This document shows positions 17,590 to 25,937 of a DNA stretch of 64,000 nucleotides, piece after piece. The DNA lies in the NCBI RefSeq assembly GCF_900230215.1, contig NZ_LT907982.1:620001-684000 (forward strand), written 5' to 3'. Each line of letters opens with the position of its first letter. Within the stretch, counting starts at the first letter, position 1. The notes beneath the pieces were generated by a model. It saw nothing but the letters and a program-made list of their open reading frames with translations, was not told where the DNA came from and did no database searches. A program made the translations under genes and the position numbers. The stretch comes from Jatrophihabitans sp. GAS493 (GTDB taxonomy: Bacteria; Actinomycetota; Actinomycetes; Mycobacteriales; Jatrophihabitantaceae).

Positions 17590-17835
17590 GGGCTACGCTC
17601 TGGGCGGCAACACATGCGAGGTGCTCAGCCACCGCGGTGCAGCGATGTAGCGCAGCGGCCGAGAGAATCGGGAAGCCGGTGCGAATCCGGCACAGAGCCC
17701 ACTGCGGTATTCGGGGAGTTGCCGGCCGGCGCGCGAGCGCAGCCACTGGGCCTCACGGTCTGGGAAGGCGGCCGGTGGATGGCGATCCGAGAGTCCGAAG
17801 ACCGGCCTCGCAGAACTGGTCGCAGCGCTGCGACC
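17590..17835 (+). ncRNA. Cobalamin riboswitch
   Basis: Between the aminotransferase and bluB the RNA carries the conserved cobalamin-aptamer elements in order: GAGGTGCTCAGCC near the 5' side, the core GGGAAGCCGGTGCGAATCC, then ACAGAGCCCACTG, then GCAGCCACTGGG with TCTGGGAAGGC, and finally GAGTCCGAAGACC. The aptamer sits directly ahead of a cobalamin-pathway gene, which fits negative control by coenzyme B12. Ends are approximate. Confidence 0.92.
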
Positions 17836-17853
17836 CGACAGTGGGAGTTCTGC
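17810..17853 (+). promoter_or_regulatory. Expression-platform hairpin masking the bluB ribosome-binding site
   Basis: GCAGAACT (17810-17817) is exactly complementary to AGTTCTGC (17846-17853), which ends one base before the bluB start and overlaps the end of its Shine-Dalgarno GGGAG (17843-17847). The loop contains a perfect 14-base palindrome TCGCAGCGCTGCGA (17820-17833). There is no U-run, so translational rather than transcriptional control is likely. Confidence 0.65.
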
Positions 17854-17854
17854 A

Positions 17855-18511
17855 ATGCCGTTACCCGTAAGCCTTCCCCAGCAACCGACGACCGACCTGT
17901 ACGACGTGATCAACCGCCGCCGCGACGTGCGGGCCCAGTTCACCGGCGAACCCATCCCGGGCGAGGCACTGGAGCGAATTCTGGGGGCCGCGCACGCCGC
18001 CCCGAGCGTCGGTATGACCCAGCCCTGGGACTTCATCCTGGTCCGCGACCAGGGGCTGCGCCGCAGCTTCCAGCAGCACGTCGCGACCGAGCGGGACGTC
18101 TTCAACTCCACGCTCAGTGACGTCGACGCCCAGACCTTCGCCCGGATCAAGGTCGAGGGCATCCTGGAGTCGACGCTCGGGATCGTCATCACCTACGACG
18201 CCGACCGCGGGTCGCCGGCCGTCCTCGGACGCCACGCTATCGCCGACGCCGGCCTCTACTCGACCTGCCTGGCCATCCAGAACCTCTGGCTGGCCGCGAC
18301 GGCCGAGGGGCTGGGGGTCGGCTGGGTGTCGTTCTACCGTGAGCCGTTCCTACAGCAACTGCTGGAGATCCCGGCCGGTGTGCGTCCGGTCTGCTGGCTC
18401 TGCGTCGGGCCGGTGACCCACCTCGAGGAGGTGCCGGACCTGGAGCGTCTGGGCTGGCGGTCCCGGCGCCCGGTCGCCGACGCCATCCATCTGGATCGCT
18501 ACACCGGCTGA
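17855..18511 (+). CDS. bluB: 5,6-dimethylbenzimidazole synthase
   Basis: The 218-residue protein belongs to the BluB branch of the nitroreductase fold, with '[14 protein letters not shown]', '[19 protein letters not shown]' and '[10 protein letters not shown]'. BluB uses FMNH2 and oxygen, cannibalising the flavin to make 5,6-dimethylbenzimidazole, the lower ligand of cobalamin. The length is normal for the family. The ATG has GGGAG seven bases upstream. The gene stands alone behind a cobalamin riboswitch, so lower-ligand synthesis is shut down when B12 is plentiful. Its 3' end overlaps the convergent DUF4328 gene by 13 bases. Confidence 0.92.
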   Translation: MPLPVSLPQQPTTDLYDVINRRRDVRAQFTGEPIPGEALERILGAAHAAPSVGMTQPWDFILVRDQGLRRSFQQHVATERDVFNSTLSDVDAQTFARIKVEGILESTLGIVITYDADRGSPAVLGRHAIADAGLYSTCLAIQNLWLAATAEGLGVGWVSFYREPFLQQLLEIPAGVRPVCWLCVGPVTHLEEVPDLERLGWRSRRPVADAIHLDRYTG

Positions 18512-19269
18512 CCGGCGCCGATCCGTTCGGCGTGTGTCTGCCCGGACGCGGCGACTAGGAGGCGCCCAGTGCGGGCTGTGAGTACGGGGATGGCGCAGAG
18601 GAGCAGGGCGAGGATCACCGCGGTCGATGTGGAGAAGATCGCCGCCACAAAGATCGGCAGCAGTGCGAACGACTGCCCGAGCCACCCGGCCCACCACCAG
18701 CCAACCAGAGCTCGCTTGGGATGGCCGGGTGGGAAGAGGTCGGCGACGGATTGGTACGGAAACCAGTACTGGATGATCGGGATGATGAAACCGAGAACGC
18801 CCCAGATGGGCGAGCGGCGGGCCGGTAGCCCGGCACGCTGAGCGAAGACGGCCGACCGGTATAGCCAGATCATGAAGATGATCTGGACGGCGAGGGTGGC
18901 GACACCGAGCAACTCGACCCCGCCGAAGAGGAGGAAAACCCGCGACGCATGGCCGTCGAACGGGTCGGCGGCGGTGCCGTCGGTGTAGACCTGGCCCTGA
19001 CTGATGGCCGTGCGTACCCCGTCGAAGAGGTAACCCATCGCCACCGCGACCAGGACGAAGGTGAGGCCGTAGATGGCCGGAGCGGCCATCAGGGCCCGAT
19101 CGACCCACCGGGCGGCCTGGGTCTCGCGGGCCAGATCGGCCTGCGGATTGCCGGCCTGCGGATTGGGGAGGGTGTGGCCGGTCCACGAGATGCCGTCCCA
19201 CCACCGCAGCAGTCCGACCTGCGCCGGATCGGGGTACCAGCCGGCCATCATCGGCACAGTCTCCCCCAT
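18499..19269 (-). CDS. DUF2510/DUF4328 membrane protein
   Basis: The N-terminus '[20 protein letters not shown]' is a DUF2510 motif (WYPDPxxxxxxRWWDGxxWT), found at the N-termini of many actinobacterial membrane proteins. It is followed by a DUF4328-type membrane region with about five hydrophobic helices. The ATG at 19269 is preferred because it puts DUF2510 close to the N-terminus; the frame extends to 19305. The function is unknown. Confidence 0.75.
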   Translation of the reverse strand: MGETVPMMAGWYPDPAQVGLLRWWDGISWTGHTLPNPQAGNPQADLARETQAARWVDRALMAAPAIYGLTFVLVAVAMGYLFDGVRTAISQGQVYTDGTAADPFDGHASRVFLLFGGVELLGVATLAVQIIFMIWLYRSAVFAQRAGLPARRSPIWGVLGFIIPIIQYWFPYQSVADLFPPGHPKRALVGWWWAGWLGQSFALLPIFVAAIFSTSTAVILALLLCAIPVLTARTGRLLVAASGQTHAERIGAGQPV

Positions 19270-19326
19270 GCTCGAGACATCAGCCACCGCACCGACCCGG
19301 AGCACCCGGCGGCCTAGGGTTTCGGT

Positions 19327-19797
19327 ATGACCGACGAATTACCGGTGATCCGCCCAATCCGTCCCACTGAAATCGATCAGATCCTACAGTTCTGGAGCGT
19401 CGCCGCCGAGGACGCGCACCGCCCGCCGGACAGCCGAGATGCCGTGGAGCGGCTCATCGTCCGCGACCACGGTGCGCTGCTGGTCGCGGTCGAGCCTGAT
19501 GCCACCGCCGGCGCTGGCGCCGCCGCCGGCACGGTCACCGCCGAGATCATCGGTTCGGTGATCGCCGGCTGGGACGGCTGGCGCTGCCACATCTACCGGT
19601 TGGCGGTCGCCCCCACCCGGCGCGGAGCCGGTCTCGGGCGGGCCCTGCTCAGAGCCGCCGAATCGCGCTTCCTCGAGTTCGGCGGCACCCGCGCGGATGC
19701 GATGGTGCTAGACGCGAACACCCTCGGGCAGGCCACCTGGTCAGCCAACGACTACCGGCGCCAGCCAGAGTGGTCGCGCTGGGTGAAGCCGTTGTGA
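19327..19797 (+). CDS. GNAT-family N-acetyltransferase
   Basis: This 156-residue protein has the GNAT acetyl-CoA motif A '[24 protein letters not shown]' (R/QxxGxG/A) at about residues 95-118. An Ala/Gly-rich insertion lies at about 60-72, and the C-terminus ends 'WSRWVKPL'. A GNAT acetyltransferase of unknown substrate. It stands alone between a convergent membrane protein and the glycosidase. Confidence 0.85.
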   Translation: MTDELPVIRPIRPTEIDQILQFWSVAAEDAHRPPDSRDAVERLIVRDHGALLVAVEPDATAGAGAAAGTVTAEIIGSVIAGWDGWRCHIYRLAVAPTRRGAGLGRALLRAAESRFLEFGGTRADAMVLDANTLGQATWSANDYRRQPEWSRWVKPL

Positions 19798-19922
19798 CCC
19801 GTCTCCGACTTCGTGCCGTGGCGCGGCCCGATGCCCCTCGCGCTACCCGTTGCGACGGGGACAGGGAAGGTTTTCGTCACCCCGAAACGTGGGTGACACG
19901 TGCGGGACGGCAGAGTTAGCCC

Positions 19923-22667
19923 GTGAGCACCTCCCAGTCCGCGAACGCGACGGCCTCCGGCAAGTCGCAGTCCCATCCCGACTCCCCCACCGTTGCGAGC
20001 AGCCAGCATCTGAGCGCCGAACACGCCCGGCTGGCCGAATCCCCGTCGGCCAGCGGCCCGTGGCGGCTCTGGGGTCCGTACCTGGCCGGACGCCAGTGGG
20101 GAACCGTCCGGGAGGACTACTCCGCCGAGGGAGACCCGTGGTCGTCGTTCACCTTCGACCAGGCCGTGGCCCGCAGTTACCGCTGGGGCGAGGACGGGCT
20201 GGGCGGCATCTGTGACCGCTTCGGCTTTCTGAACTTCTCCGTCGCCCTCTGGAACGGCAGGGACCCGATTCTCAAGGAGCGGCTCTTCGGCCTCACCAAC
20301 TCCGAAGGCAACCACGGCGAAGACGCCAAGGAGTACTGGTGGGCTCTGGACGGAACCCCTTCGCACAGCTGGATGAAGTGGCTCTACCGCTACCCGCAGG
20401 CCGAGTACCCCTATCAGCAGCTGCGCGAGGAGAACGCCAAGCGCGGGCGCAATGAACGCGAGTACGAGCTCGGTGACACCGGCATCCTCGACGGTGACCG
20501 GTTCTTCGACATGACGGTCACCTACGCCAAAGCCGCCCCGGACGACATCTGCGTCACCATCACGGTCACCAACGAGGGTCCGGAGTCGGCCCCCCTGGAC
20601 GTGCTGCCGCAGCTCTGGTTCCGCAACACCTGGGCCTGGGGGCGGGACACTCGCAGCGGACGCATCGATCAGCTCCTCCCACCCACCCTGGCCGTCGGCG
20701 GGGTGGAGGCCGTCGAGACCACGCACGGCTTCCTCGGCCGCTACTTCGTCGCCGCCAAGGGCAGCCCGGAGGTGCTCTTCTGCGAGAACGAGACCAACTC
20801 CGTGGCCCTCTTCGGGGCGAAGGCCAATCGGACCAAGTTCACCAAGGACGGCATCAACAACCGGATCGTCAACGGCGATACGAAGGCGGTGAACTCCCTC
20901 GGCGAGGGCACGAAGGCCGCCTTCTGGTACCACTTCGACGCCATCGAACCGGGCGAGACGGTGAGCATCGAGCTGCGCATGTCGCAGAACGCCCCGGACG
21001 AGTTCACCTTCGGCCCCGGCTTCGACGCGGTCAACCGCGACCGGCTGGCGGAGGCCGACGAGTTCTACTCCACCGTCATCCATCAGGGCATGAGCGCCGA
21101 TGACTACCACGTGGCCCGGCGCGCCTACGCCGGCCTGCTCTGGGGGAAGCAGCTTTACCGTTACGACGTCGAGCAGTGGCTGGAGGGGGATCCGGTCGGC
21201 GCCCACGCCCCGGATGCCCGTCAGGGTAAGGGTGGGCGCAACACCGGGTGGCGGCACATGTCGCTGGCCGACGTCATCTCAATGCCTGATGAGTGGGAGT
21301 ACCCCTGGTTCGCCGCCTGGGATCTGGCCTTCCACGCCATTCCGCTGGCCCACGTCGACCCCGAGTTCGCCAAGGAGCAGCTGGTACTGATGTGCCGGGA
21401 GTGGTCGATCCACCCCAATGGGCAGCTGCCGGCCTACGAATGGGCCTTCGGTGACGTCAATCCGCCGGTACACGCCTGGGCGGCCTGGCACGTCTACCGC
21501 ATCGACGGCTACCGCGACCGCGACTTCCTGATCCGCGTCTTCACCAAGCTGCTGCTGAACTTCTCCTGGTGGGTTAACCGCAAGGACTCGACCGGTTCGA
21601 ACCTCTTCGAGGGCGGGTTCCTCGGCATGGACAACATCGGCCTCTTCGACCGCTCGGCGCCCCTGCCGCCGGGGTATCGCCTCGAGCAGTCGGACGCGAC
21701 GAGCTGGATGGCCTTCTACTGCCAGCAGATGTTCAAGATCGCCATCGAATTGAGCCGCAGCGACCCGGCCTGGGAGGATGCGGCGACGAAATTCCTCGAG
21801 CATTTCCTCTGGATCTCCCGGTCGATGAACGACTTCGGTTCGCAGGGCTCGTCGCTCTGGCACGAGGAGGACGGTTTCTTCTACGACGTGCTGGTCGACC
21901 CCGACGGCAACGCCCAGCCGATGCGGGTGCGTTCGATGGTCGGGCTGCTGCCGATCCTCGGCGCCACCGAGGTGCCCTCCTGGTTGGCGCTGGAGTGCCC
22001 GGACGTGACGGCCCGGCTGCGCTGGCTGCAGCGGCGCCGGCCGGAACTGGTGGGGCCGCTGCTCTCCCGCTCCGGGCCCGGTGGGCGTCAGATGCTCCTA
22101 TCTTTGTTGAACCCTGAGCGTCTGCGCCAGATCCTGAGCCGCCTCTTCGACACCGACGAGTTCCTCTCGCCGTTCGGGATCCGGTCGCTCTCGGCCGCGG
22201 CGAAGGAGAGGATCACCGCCGAGGTGAAGGGCGAGAGCCAGTCGATCGAGTACGAGCCCGGCGAGTCGCGGACGGCGCTCTTCGGAGGCAACTCGAACTG
22301 GCGCGGACCGGTGTGGTTTCCGGTGAACGTGCTGCTGGCCGACAAGCTGCGAACCTACGGACGGCACTTCGGCGACTCCTTCAAGATCGAGATCCCGACC
22401 GGCTCCGGCGACTGGAAGACCCTTATCGACGCGGCCGATCTCATCGACTCCAGCCTCACCGCGCTCTTCCGTCCAACCGACGGGCGGCGACCGGCCGACG
22501 GCGAACGGATCGAGTCGAGCAAGAGCCCGCTCTGGAGCCAGCACCCCACCTTCAGCGAGTTCTTCGACGGCGACACCGGCGAGGGTCTGGGGGCGACCCA
22601 CCAGACCGGGTGGACCGCGCTGGTCGCCCACCTGCTGAATCCCAGACTCCCGGCCGACCCTCGGTAA
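19923..22667 (+). CDS. Large GH63/MGH1-like glycoside hydrolase
   Basis: The 914-residue protein, from a GTG start, matches the bacterial 'glucosidase' group of GH63-like (alpha/alpha)6-barrel enzymes. It has 'LAGRQWGTVREDYSAEGDPW' near the N-terminus, 'WDLAFHAIPLAHVDPEFAKEQ' in the barrel and 'NSNWRGPVWFPVN' near the C-terminus, a block common to GH63. No signal peptide is present, so it acts in the cytoplasm, likely on alpha-glucosides or small glucosyl conjugates; the exact substrate is not readable. The ~40-residue N-terminal extension is Ser/Ala-rich and looks disordered. Confidence 0.82.
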   Translation: MSTSQSANATASGKSQSHPDSPTVASSQHLSAEHARLAESPSASGPWRLWGPYLAGRQWGTVREDYSAEGDPWSSFTFDQAVARSYRWGEDGLGGICDRFGFLNFSVALWNGRDPILKERLFGLTNSEGNHGEDAKEYWWALDGTPSHSWMKWLYRYPQAEYPYQQLREENAKRGRNEREYELGDTGILDGDRFFDMTVTYAKAAPDDICVTITVTNEGPESAPLDVLPQLWFRNTWAWGRDTRSGRIDQLLPPTLAVGGVEAVETTHGFLGRYFVAAKGSPEVLFCENETNSVALFGAKANRTKFTKDGINNRIVNGDTKAVNSLGEGTKAAFWYHFDAIEPGETVSIELRMSQNAPDEFTFGPGFDAVNRDRLAEADEFYSTVIHQGMSADDYHVARRAYAGLLWGKQLYRYDVEQWLEGDPVGAHAPDARQGKGGRNTGWRHMSLADVISMPDEWEYPWFAAWDLAFHAIPLAHVDPEFAKEQLVLMCREWSIHPNGQLPAYEWAFGDVNPPVHAWAAWHVYRIDGYRDRDFLIRVFTKLLLNFSWWVNRKDSTGSNLFEGGFLGMDNIGLFDRSAPLPPGYRLEQSDATSWMAFYCQQMFKIAIELSRSDPAWEDAATKFLEHFLWISRSMNDFGSQGSSLWHEEDGFFYDVLVDPDGNAQPMRVRSMVGLLPILGATEVPSWLALECPDVTARLRWLQRRRPELVGPLLSRSGPGGRQMLLSLLNPERLRQILSRLFDTDEFLSPFGIRSLSAAAKERITAEVKGESQSIEYEPGESRTALFGGNSNWRGPVWFPVNVLLADKLRTYGRHFGDSFKIEIPTGSGDWKTLIDAADLIDSSLTALFRPTDGRRPADGERIESSKSPLWSQHPTFSEFFDGDTGEGLGATHQTGWTALVAHLLNPRLPADPR

Positions 22668-22677
22668 CGTGTAGCCG

Positions 22678-23166
22678 GTGCCCGACTTCATCGAATGGTG
22701 CGGCTTCCTCGGTGCCTGGCTGCTCGTCGCCGGGGCGCTCTACCAGGCCGTCCTGGAGTTGCGGGATCAGGACATCCGCCGCGACGAGCTCATCGAGGCG
22801 TCGGCCAAGATCCCGCCACCGCCGCCCGTCTCGGCCTGGTGGTGGCTGCTGCCGCCGGCACATTTCTGGCTCACCCGCCAGCGCCGCGAAGCCAGCCGGC
22901 AGCAGGTGATGGCGCAACTCCCGGACGAGATCATGGATGGCCTGATCGACTTCATGAACAAGGCACGGGGCTGGTTCATCGTCGGCTCGGGTGGATTCCT
23001 CATCGCCATCGCCGAGACGTGGGATCTGACCGAGAAGTACGAATGGAACGACTGGACCTTCTGGGCGATCGTCGTCGTGATGGCGTCGCTCTGCATCTTC
23101 CATTCGATCTACGTGGTGGCCCGCTCCGAACGGGCCCGTAAGCACCATCACAGCAAGGCAGCGTGA
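22678..23166 (+). CDS. Small membrane protein of unknown function
   Basis: The 162-residue product begins at a GTG and shows hydrophobic helices at about 8-24, 98-115 and 125-145, with a charged middle ('RQRREASRQQVMAQLPDE') and a His/Lys-rich tail. No family is recognised. It lies 10 bases after the glycosidase stop and may be in the same transcript; the manganese riboswitch begins 20 bases after it. Confidence 0.65.
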   Translation: MPDFIEWCGFLGAWLLVAGALYQAVLELRDQDIRRDELIEASAKIPPPPPVSAWWWLLPPAHFWLTRQRREASRQQVMAQLPDEIMDGLIDFMNKARGWFIVGSGGFLIAIAETWDLTEKYEWNDWTFWAIVVVMASLCIFHSIYVVARSERARKHHHSKAA

Positions 23167-23185
23167 AACCTCGGCTAAGCTGCAT

Positions 23186-23322
23186 AGGCGAAGGGGAGTA
23201 GTCCCCAATCTGGCAGGTCGACATGCTGGCGCTACCGCGCCCGGCCGCCAGGCCCGTTCGACCGGCCGCCAGGCTCAGTACCTGGTCAGTAGGTCGGCTC
23301 CGGGTGGACGAGACCTTCGGTT
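23186..23322 (+). ncRNA. yybP-ykoY (manganese) riboswitch
   Basis: The leader of the GDT1-family gene shows the hallmarks of this class: GAAGGGGAGTAG at the 5' side, GTCGACATGCTGG in the middle, and GGACGAGACCTTCGG at the 3' side. CGAAGG (23189-23194) can pair with CCTTCG (23314-23319) to close the first stem. This class senses Mn2+ and usually turns on metal exporters, which agrees with the gene downstream. Confidence 0.9.
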
Positions 23323-23394
23323 CTAGCCAGTTGTCTTCCAAAGGCTAGGCCGAAGCGGGCTGTCCGGCTCACCTCGGTCCTGCCGCGACCGAAA

Positions 23395-23997
23395 GTGATC
23401 GACGTGAATTTCGCAGTAGTAGCAGTTGTGTTCGGCATCGTGCTGATCGCCGAGCTCCCCGACAAGACCATGTTCGCGTCGCTGATGCTCGGCACCCGCT
23501 TCGCCGCCCGGTGGGTCTTCATCGGGGCGGCGGCCGCCTTCCTCGTCCACGTCATCATCGCCGTCACCGCCGGCAGCCTGCTCGGGCTGCTCCCGCACCG
23601 CATCCTCGAGTTCATCATCGCCGCGCTCTTCCTGGCCGGCGCGATCTTCATGTGGCGTGAGTCCCGCAGCAAAGAGGAGGGCGAGGAGGAGGCCGCCGCC
23701 GCGAAGCCCGGCAACGGCACCGCGTGGGCGGCGATCGCGAGCTCCTTCGGCGTCATCTTCATCGGTGAGTGGGGCGACATCACACAGATCGCCACGGCCA
23801 ACCTCGCCGCCAAGTACCACGACGCGCTCTCGGTCGCGGTCGGGGCCACGCTCGGGCTCTGGACCGCCGCGCTGATCGCCATCACCGCCGGCAAGACGCT
23901 GCTGCGGATCATCTCGGTGCAGCTGCTGCACCGCGTCGGCGCGGTCATCTTCCTGGGGTTCGCGGTCTTCTCCCTGGTCGAGGCCTTCCGCAGCTAA
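23395..23997 (+). CDS. TMEM165/GDT1-family (UPF0016) manganese exporter
   Basis: The 200-residue membrane protein has the two diagnostic motifs of the family, 'ELPDKTMFASLML' (ExxDKT, residues ~20) and 'GEWGDITQIATANLAA' (ExGDxTQ, about 123-138), in two halves of three helices each. Family members move Mn2+ or Ca2+ out of the cytoplasm. The GTG start at 23395 is tentative; another GTG lies three codons on. The yybP-ykoY riboswitch upstream supports Mn2+ export. A strong palindrome follows the stop by 12 bases. It could be named mneA-like, but I leave the symbol blank. Confidence 0.88.
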   Translation: MIDVNFAVVAVVFGIVLIAELPDKTMFASLMLGTRFAARWVFIGAAAAFLVHVIIAVTAGSLLGLLPHRILEFIIAALFLAGAIFMWRESRSKEEGEEEAAAAKPGNGTAWAAIASSFGVIFIGEWGDITQIATANLAAKYHDALSVAVGATLGLWTAALIAITAGKTLLRIISVQLLHRVGAVIFLGFAVFSLVEAFRS

Positions 23998-24009
23998 CCC
24001 CCTCCCGCT

Positions 24010-24060
24010 CCGCTTTTGGCACACCTGCAGGGATTATCCCTGCAGGTGTGCCAAAAGCGG
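24010..24060 (+). terminator. Perfect 51-base palindrome after the manganese exporter gene
   Basis: Twenty-five bases starting CCGCTTTTGGCACACC are repeated exactly in inverted order around a single T. The position, 12 bases past the GDT1 gene, fits a terminator, although there is no T-run behind it. It carries CCTGCAG near its centre, as does the palindrome at 30021-30068. Confidence 0.7.
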
Positions 24061-24090
24061 GGGGTGGAGAGGCGGGGGTAGCGTCGGGTG

Positions 24091-25332
24091 ATGCCGTACA
24101 ACTGGGCTCGTAACGTTCGGTTCACCCCGTCTGACGTGCAGCGGCCCGCCTCCCTGGCCGAACTGCAGTCCCTCGTCGCCCGCGCCGACCGCGCACACGC
24201 CCTCGGCAGTGGACACTCCTTCAATCGACTGGCCGACACGACCGGCGAGCTCATCTCCGTGGCCGACCTGCCGCAGTTCATCGCGATCGACGAGTCGACG
24301 ATGACGGTCTCCACCAGCGCCGGCATTCGCTACGGCGCGCTCGGCGCCCACCTGCATGGACGGGGTTTCGCGCTGCGCAACCTCGCCTCCCTGCCGCACA
24401 TCTCGGTCGCAGGGGCAGTGGCGACGGCGACCCACGGCTCGGGGGTGACCAACGGGAACCTGGCCTCGGCCGTCCGGGCCCAAGAACTGGTGCTGGCCGA
24501 CGGGAGCATCCGCACCATCAGCCGCAGTGACGCGGAGTTCAACGCCACCGTGGTCGGGTTGGGGGCCCTCGGAATCGTCACCACCCTCACGCTGGAGATC
24601 GTCGATACCTTCGACGTCCGCCAGTACGTCTACGACGACCTTCCGTTCCCGACCTTCTACGAGCAGACCGAGACGATCCTGGGCGCCGCGTACAGCGTCA
24701 GCCTCTTCACCGACTGGCAGTCTCGGCGTTTCAACAATGTCTGGCTGAAGCGACTGGCCGACGACGTCGTTCCCGATCCGACCAGCTGGATGGGTGCGGC
24801 ACTGGCCGACGGACCGCGACACCCGGTGCCGGGGGCCGATCCGCGGGCCTGCTCTCAGCAGGGTGGGGTAGCCGGGCCCTGGCACGAGCGCCTTCCGCAC
24901 TTCCGGCTCGAATTCACGCCTAGCAACGGCGACGAGCTGCAGTCGGAGTATCTCCTGCCCCGCGCGCTGACCCGGCCGGCCGTGCAGGCGCTGGAGGCGA
25001 TCGCACCGCAGATCGCCCCCGCGCTGATGATCTGCGAGATCCGCACGGTGGCGGCCGACGAACTCTGGCTGAGCACCAGTTACGGCACTGACAGCTGCGC
25101 GCTGCATTTCACCTGGCGTCCGGACGCCGAGGCGGTAGCCGTCGCGGTTCGGGCCATCGAAGCTGCGCTGGAGCCGTTCGCCCCCCGTCCGCACTGGGGG
25201 AAGGTCTTCAGCCTGCCCCCGGCGACGCTGGCCGGCCGCTACGGGCGGTTCGCCGACTTCCAGCGGGTGAGGCGCGAATACGACCCGGCCGGAAAGTTCG
25301 GCAACGACACGCTCGACCATCTCCTGGGCTGA
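24091..25332 (+). CDS. FAD-linked alditol/xylitol oxidase-like protein
   Basis: The 413-residue protein follows the pattern of actinobacterial alditol oxidase (AldO): 'NWARNVRFTPSDVQRPASL', 'LGSGHSFNRLADT' with His42 as the likely site of covalent FAD attachment, and 'SLPHISVAGAVATATHGSG'. The C-terminus ends 'DPAGKFGNDTLDHLLG', as in the aldonolactone-oxidase group. AldO oxidises the terminal hydroxyl of xylitol or sorbitol with O2, giving H2O2. ATG 24091 is used; a GTG lies directly before it. It stands alone behind the palindrome. Confidence 0.85.
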   Translation: MPYNWARNVRFTPSDVQRPASLAELQSLVARADRAHALGSGHSFNRLADTTGELISVADLPQFIAIDESTMTVSTSAGIRYGALGAHLHGRGFALRNLASLPHISVAGAVATATHGSGVTNGNLASAVRAQELVLADGSIRTISRSDAEFNATVVGLGALGIVTTLTLEIVDTFDVRQYVYDDLPFPTFYEQTETILGAAYSVSLFTDWQSRRFNNVWLKRLADDVVPDPTSWMGAALADGPRHPVPGADPRACSQQGGVAGPWHERLPHFRLEFTPSNGDELQSEYLLPRALTRPAVQALEAIAPQIAPALMICEIRTVAADELWLSTSYGTDSCALHFTWRPDAEAVAVAVRAIEAALEPFAPRPHWGKVFSLPPATLAGRYGRFADFQRVRREYDPAGKFGNDTLDHLLG

Positions 25333-25376
25333 CCGAGCTTGCAGGGGAGATCGGCGCTTGTGGCAGGCTGGTGGCG

Positions 25377-25937
25377 ATGGCTGATTCTGCGGATACGACA
25401 ACATCGGCTCAGCTGCAGTTGCGCGACCCCGCGCATCGAGTCAGCCCTCGGGCCAAACGCTTCTGGACGCTGCGCGCCCTCATCCCGTGGCTGGTCATCG
25501 TGATCGTCGAGGTCGTCATCGCGGTGGCGATCAAGGTGCAGCACCACGGCAGTGTCAGCGGCCAGCACTCGGCTCAGCGTGGTTTTCGCGTCATGCTGAT
25601 CATCCTGGCGGTGACGCTGCTGGTGGCGACGGCCCACCTGATCGTGATGCCCCGCTGGCGCTACCGCGTCCACCTCTGGGAGGTCACCGACTCGGCCGTC
25701 TACGCCCAATCCGGCTGGATCACCCAGGAGCGGCGTATCGCGCCGCTGTCCCGGGTGCAGACGGTGGACGTCCAGCGCGGCCCGCTGGAGCAGTTGTTCA
25801 AGCTGGCCAACGTCACCGTCACCACCGCATCGGCCGCCGGACCGATCAAGGTCCACGGTCTGGACACCAAGACCGCCGACGATCTGGTGGCCCGACTGAC
25901 CATCGCCACCGCGGCCAGCGTCGGGGATGCTACGTGA
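25377..25937 (+). CDS. bPH2 (DUF304) membrane protein, small partner
   Basis: The product of about 186 residues has two membrane helices (about 30-50 and 70-88), then a bacterial PH-like domain (bPH2, DUF304) with 'WEVTDSAVYAQSGWITQERRIAPLSRVQTVDVQRGP'-type strands. This is the YdbS-like half of a widespread two-gene system; YdbS/YdbT of Bacillus confer resistance to some bacteriocins, but the role here is unknown. The start is either the ATG 25377 or a GTG two codons earlier. The stop overlaps the next start (GTGA). Confidence 0.82.
   Translation: MADSADTTTSAQLQLRDPAHRVSPRAKRFWTLRALIPWLVIVIVEVVIAVAIKVQHHGSVSGQHSAQRGFRVMLIILAVTLLVATAHLIVMPRWRYRVHLWEVTDSAVYAQSGWITQERRIAPLSRVQTVDVQRGPLEQLFKLANVTVTTASAAGPIKVHGLDTKTADDLVARLTIATAASVGDAT

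Noticed and set aside
19752-21257. Minus-strand open frame of 501 codons
   Set aside because: Antisense to the GH63-like enzyme, with Val/Gly/Arg-biased composition and no motif.
25487-25933. Extension of the large bPH2 frame through the smaller gene
   Set aside because: Arg/Gly-rich shadow of the small bPH2 gene; the GTG at 25934 gives the real N-terminus.
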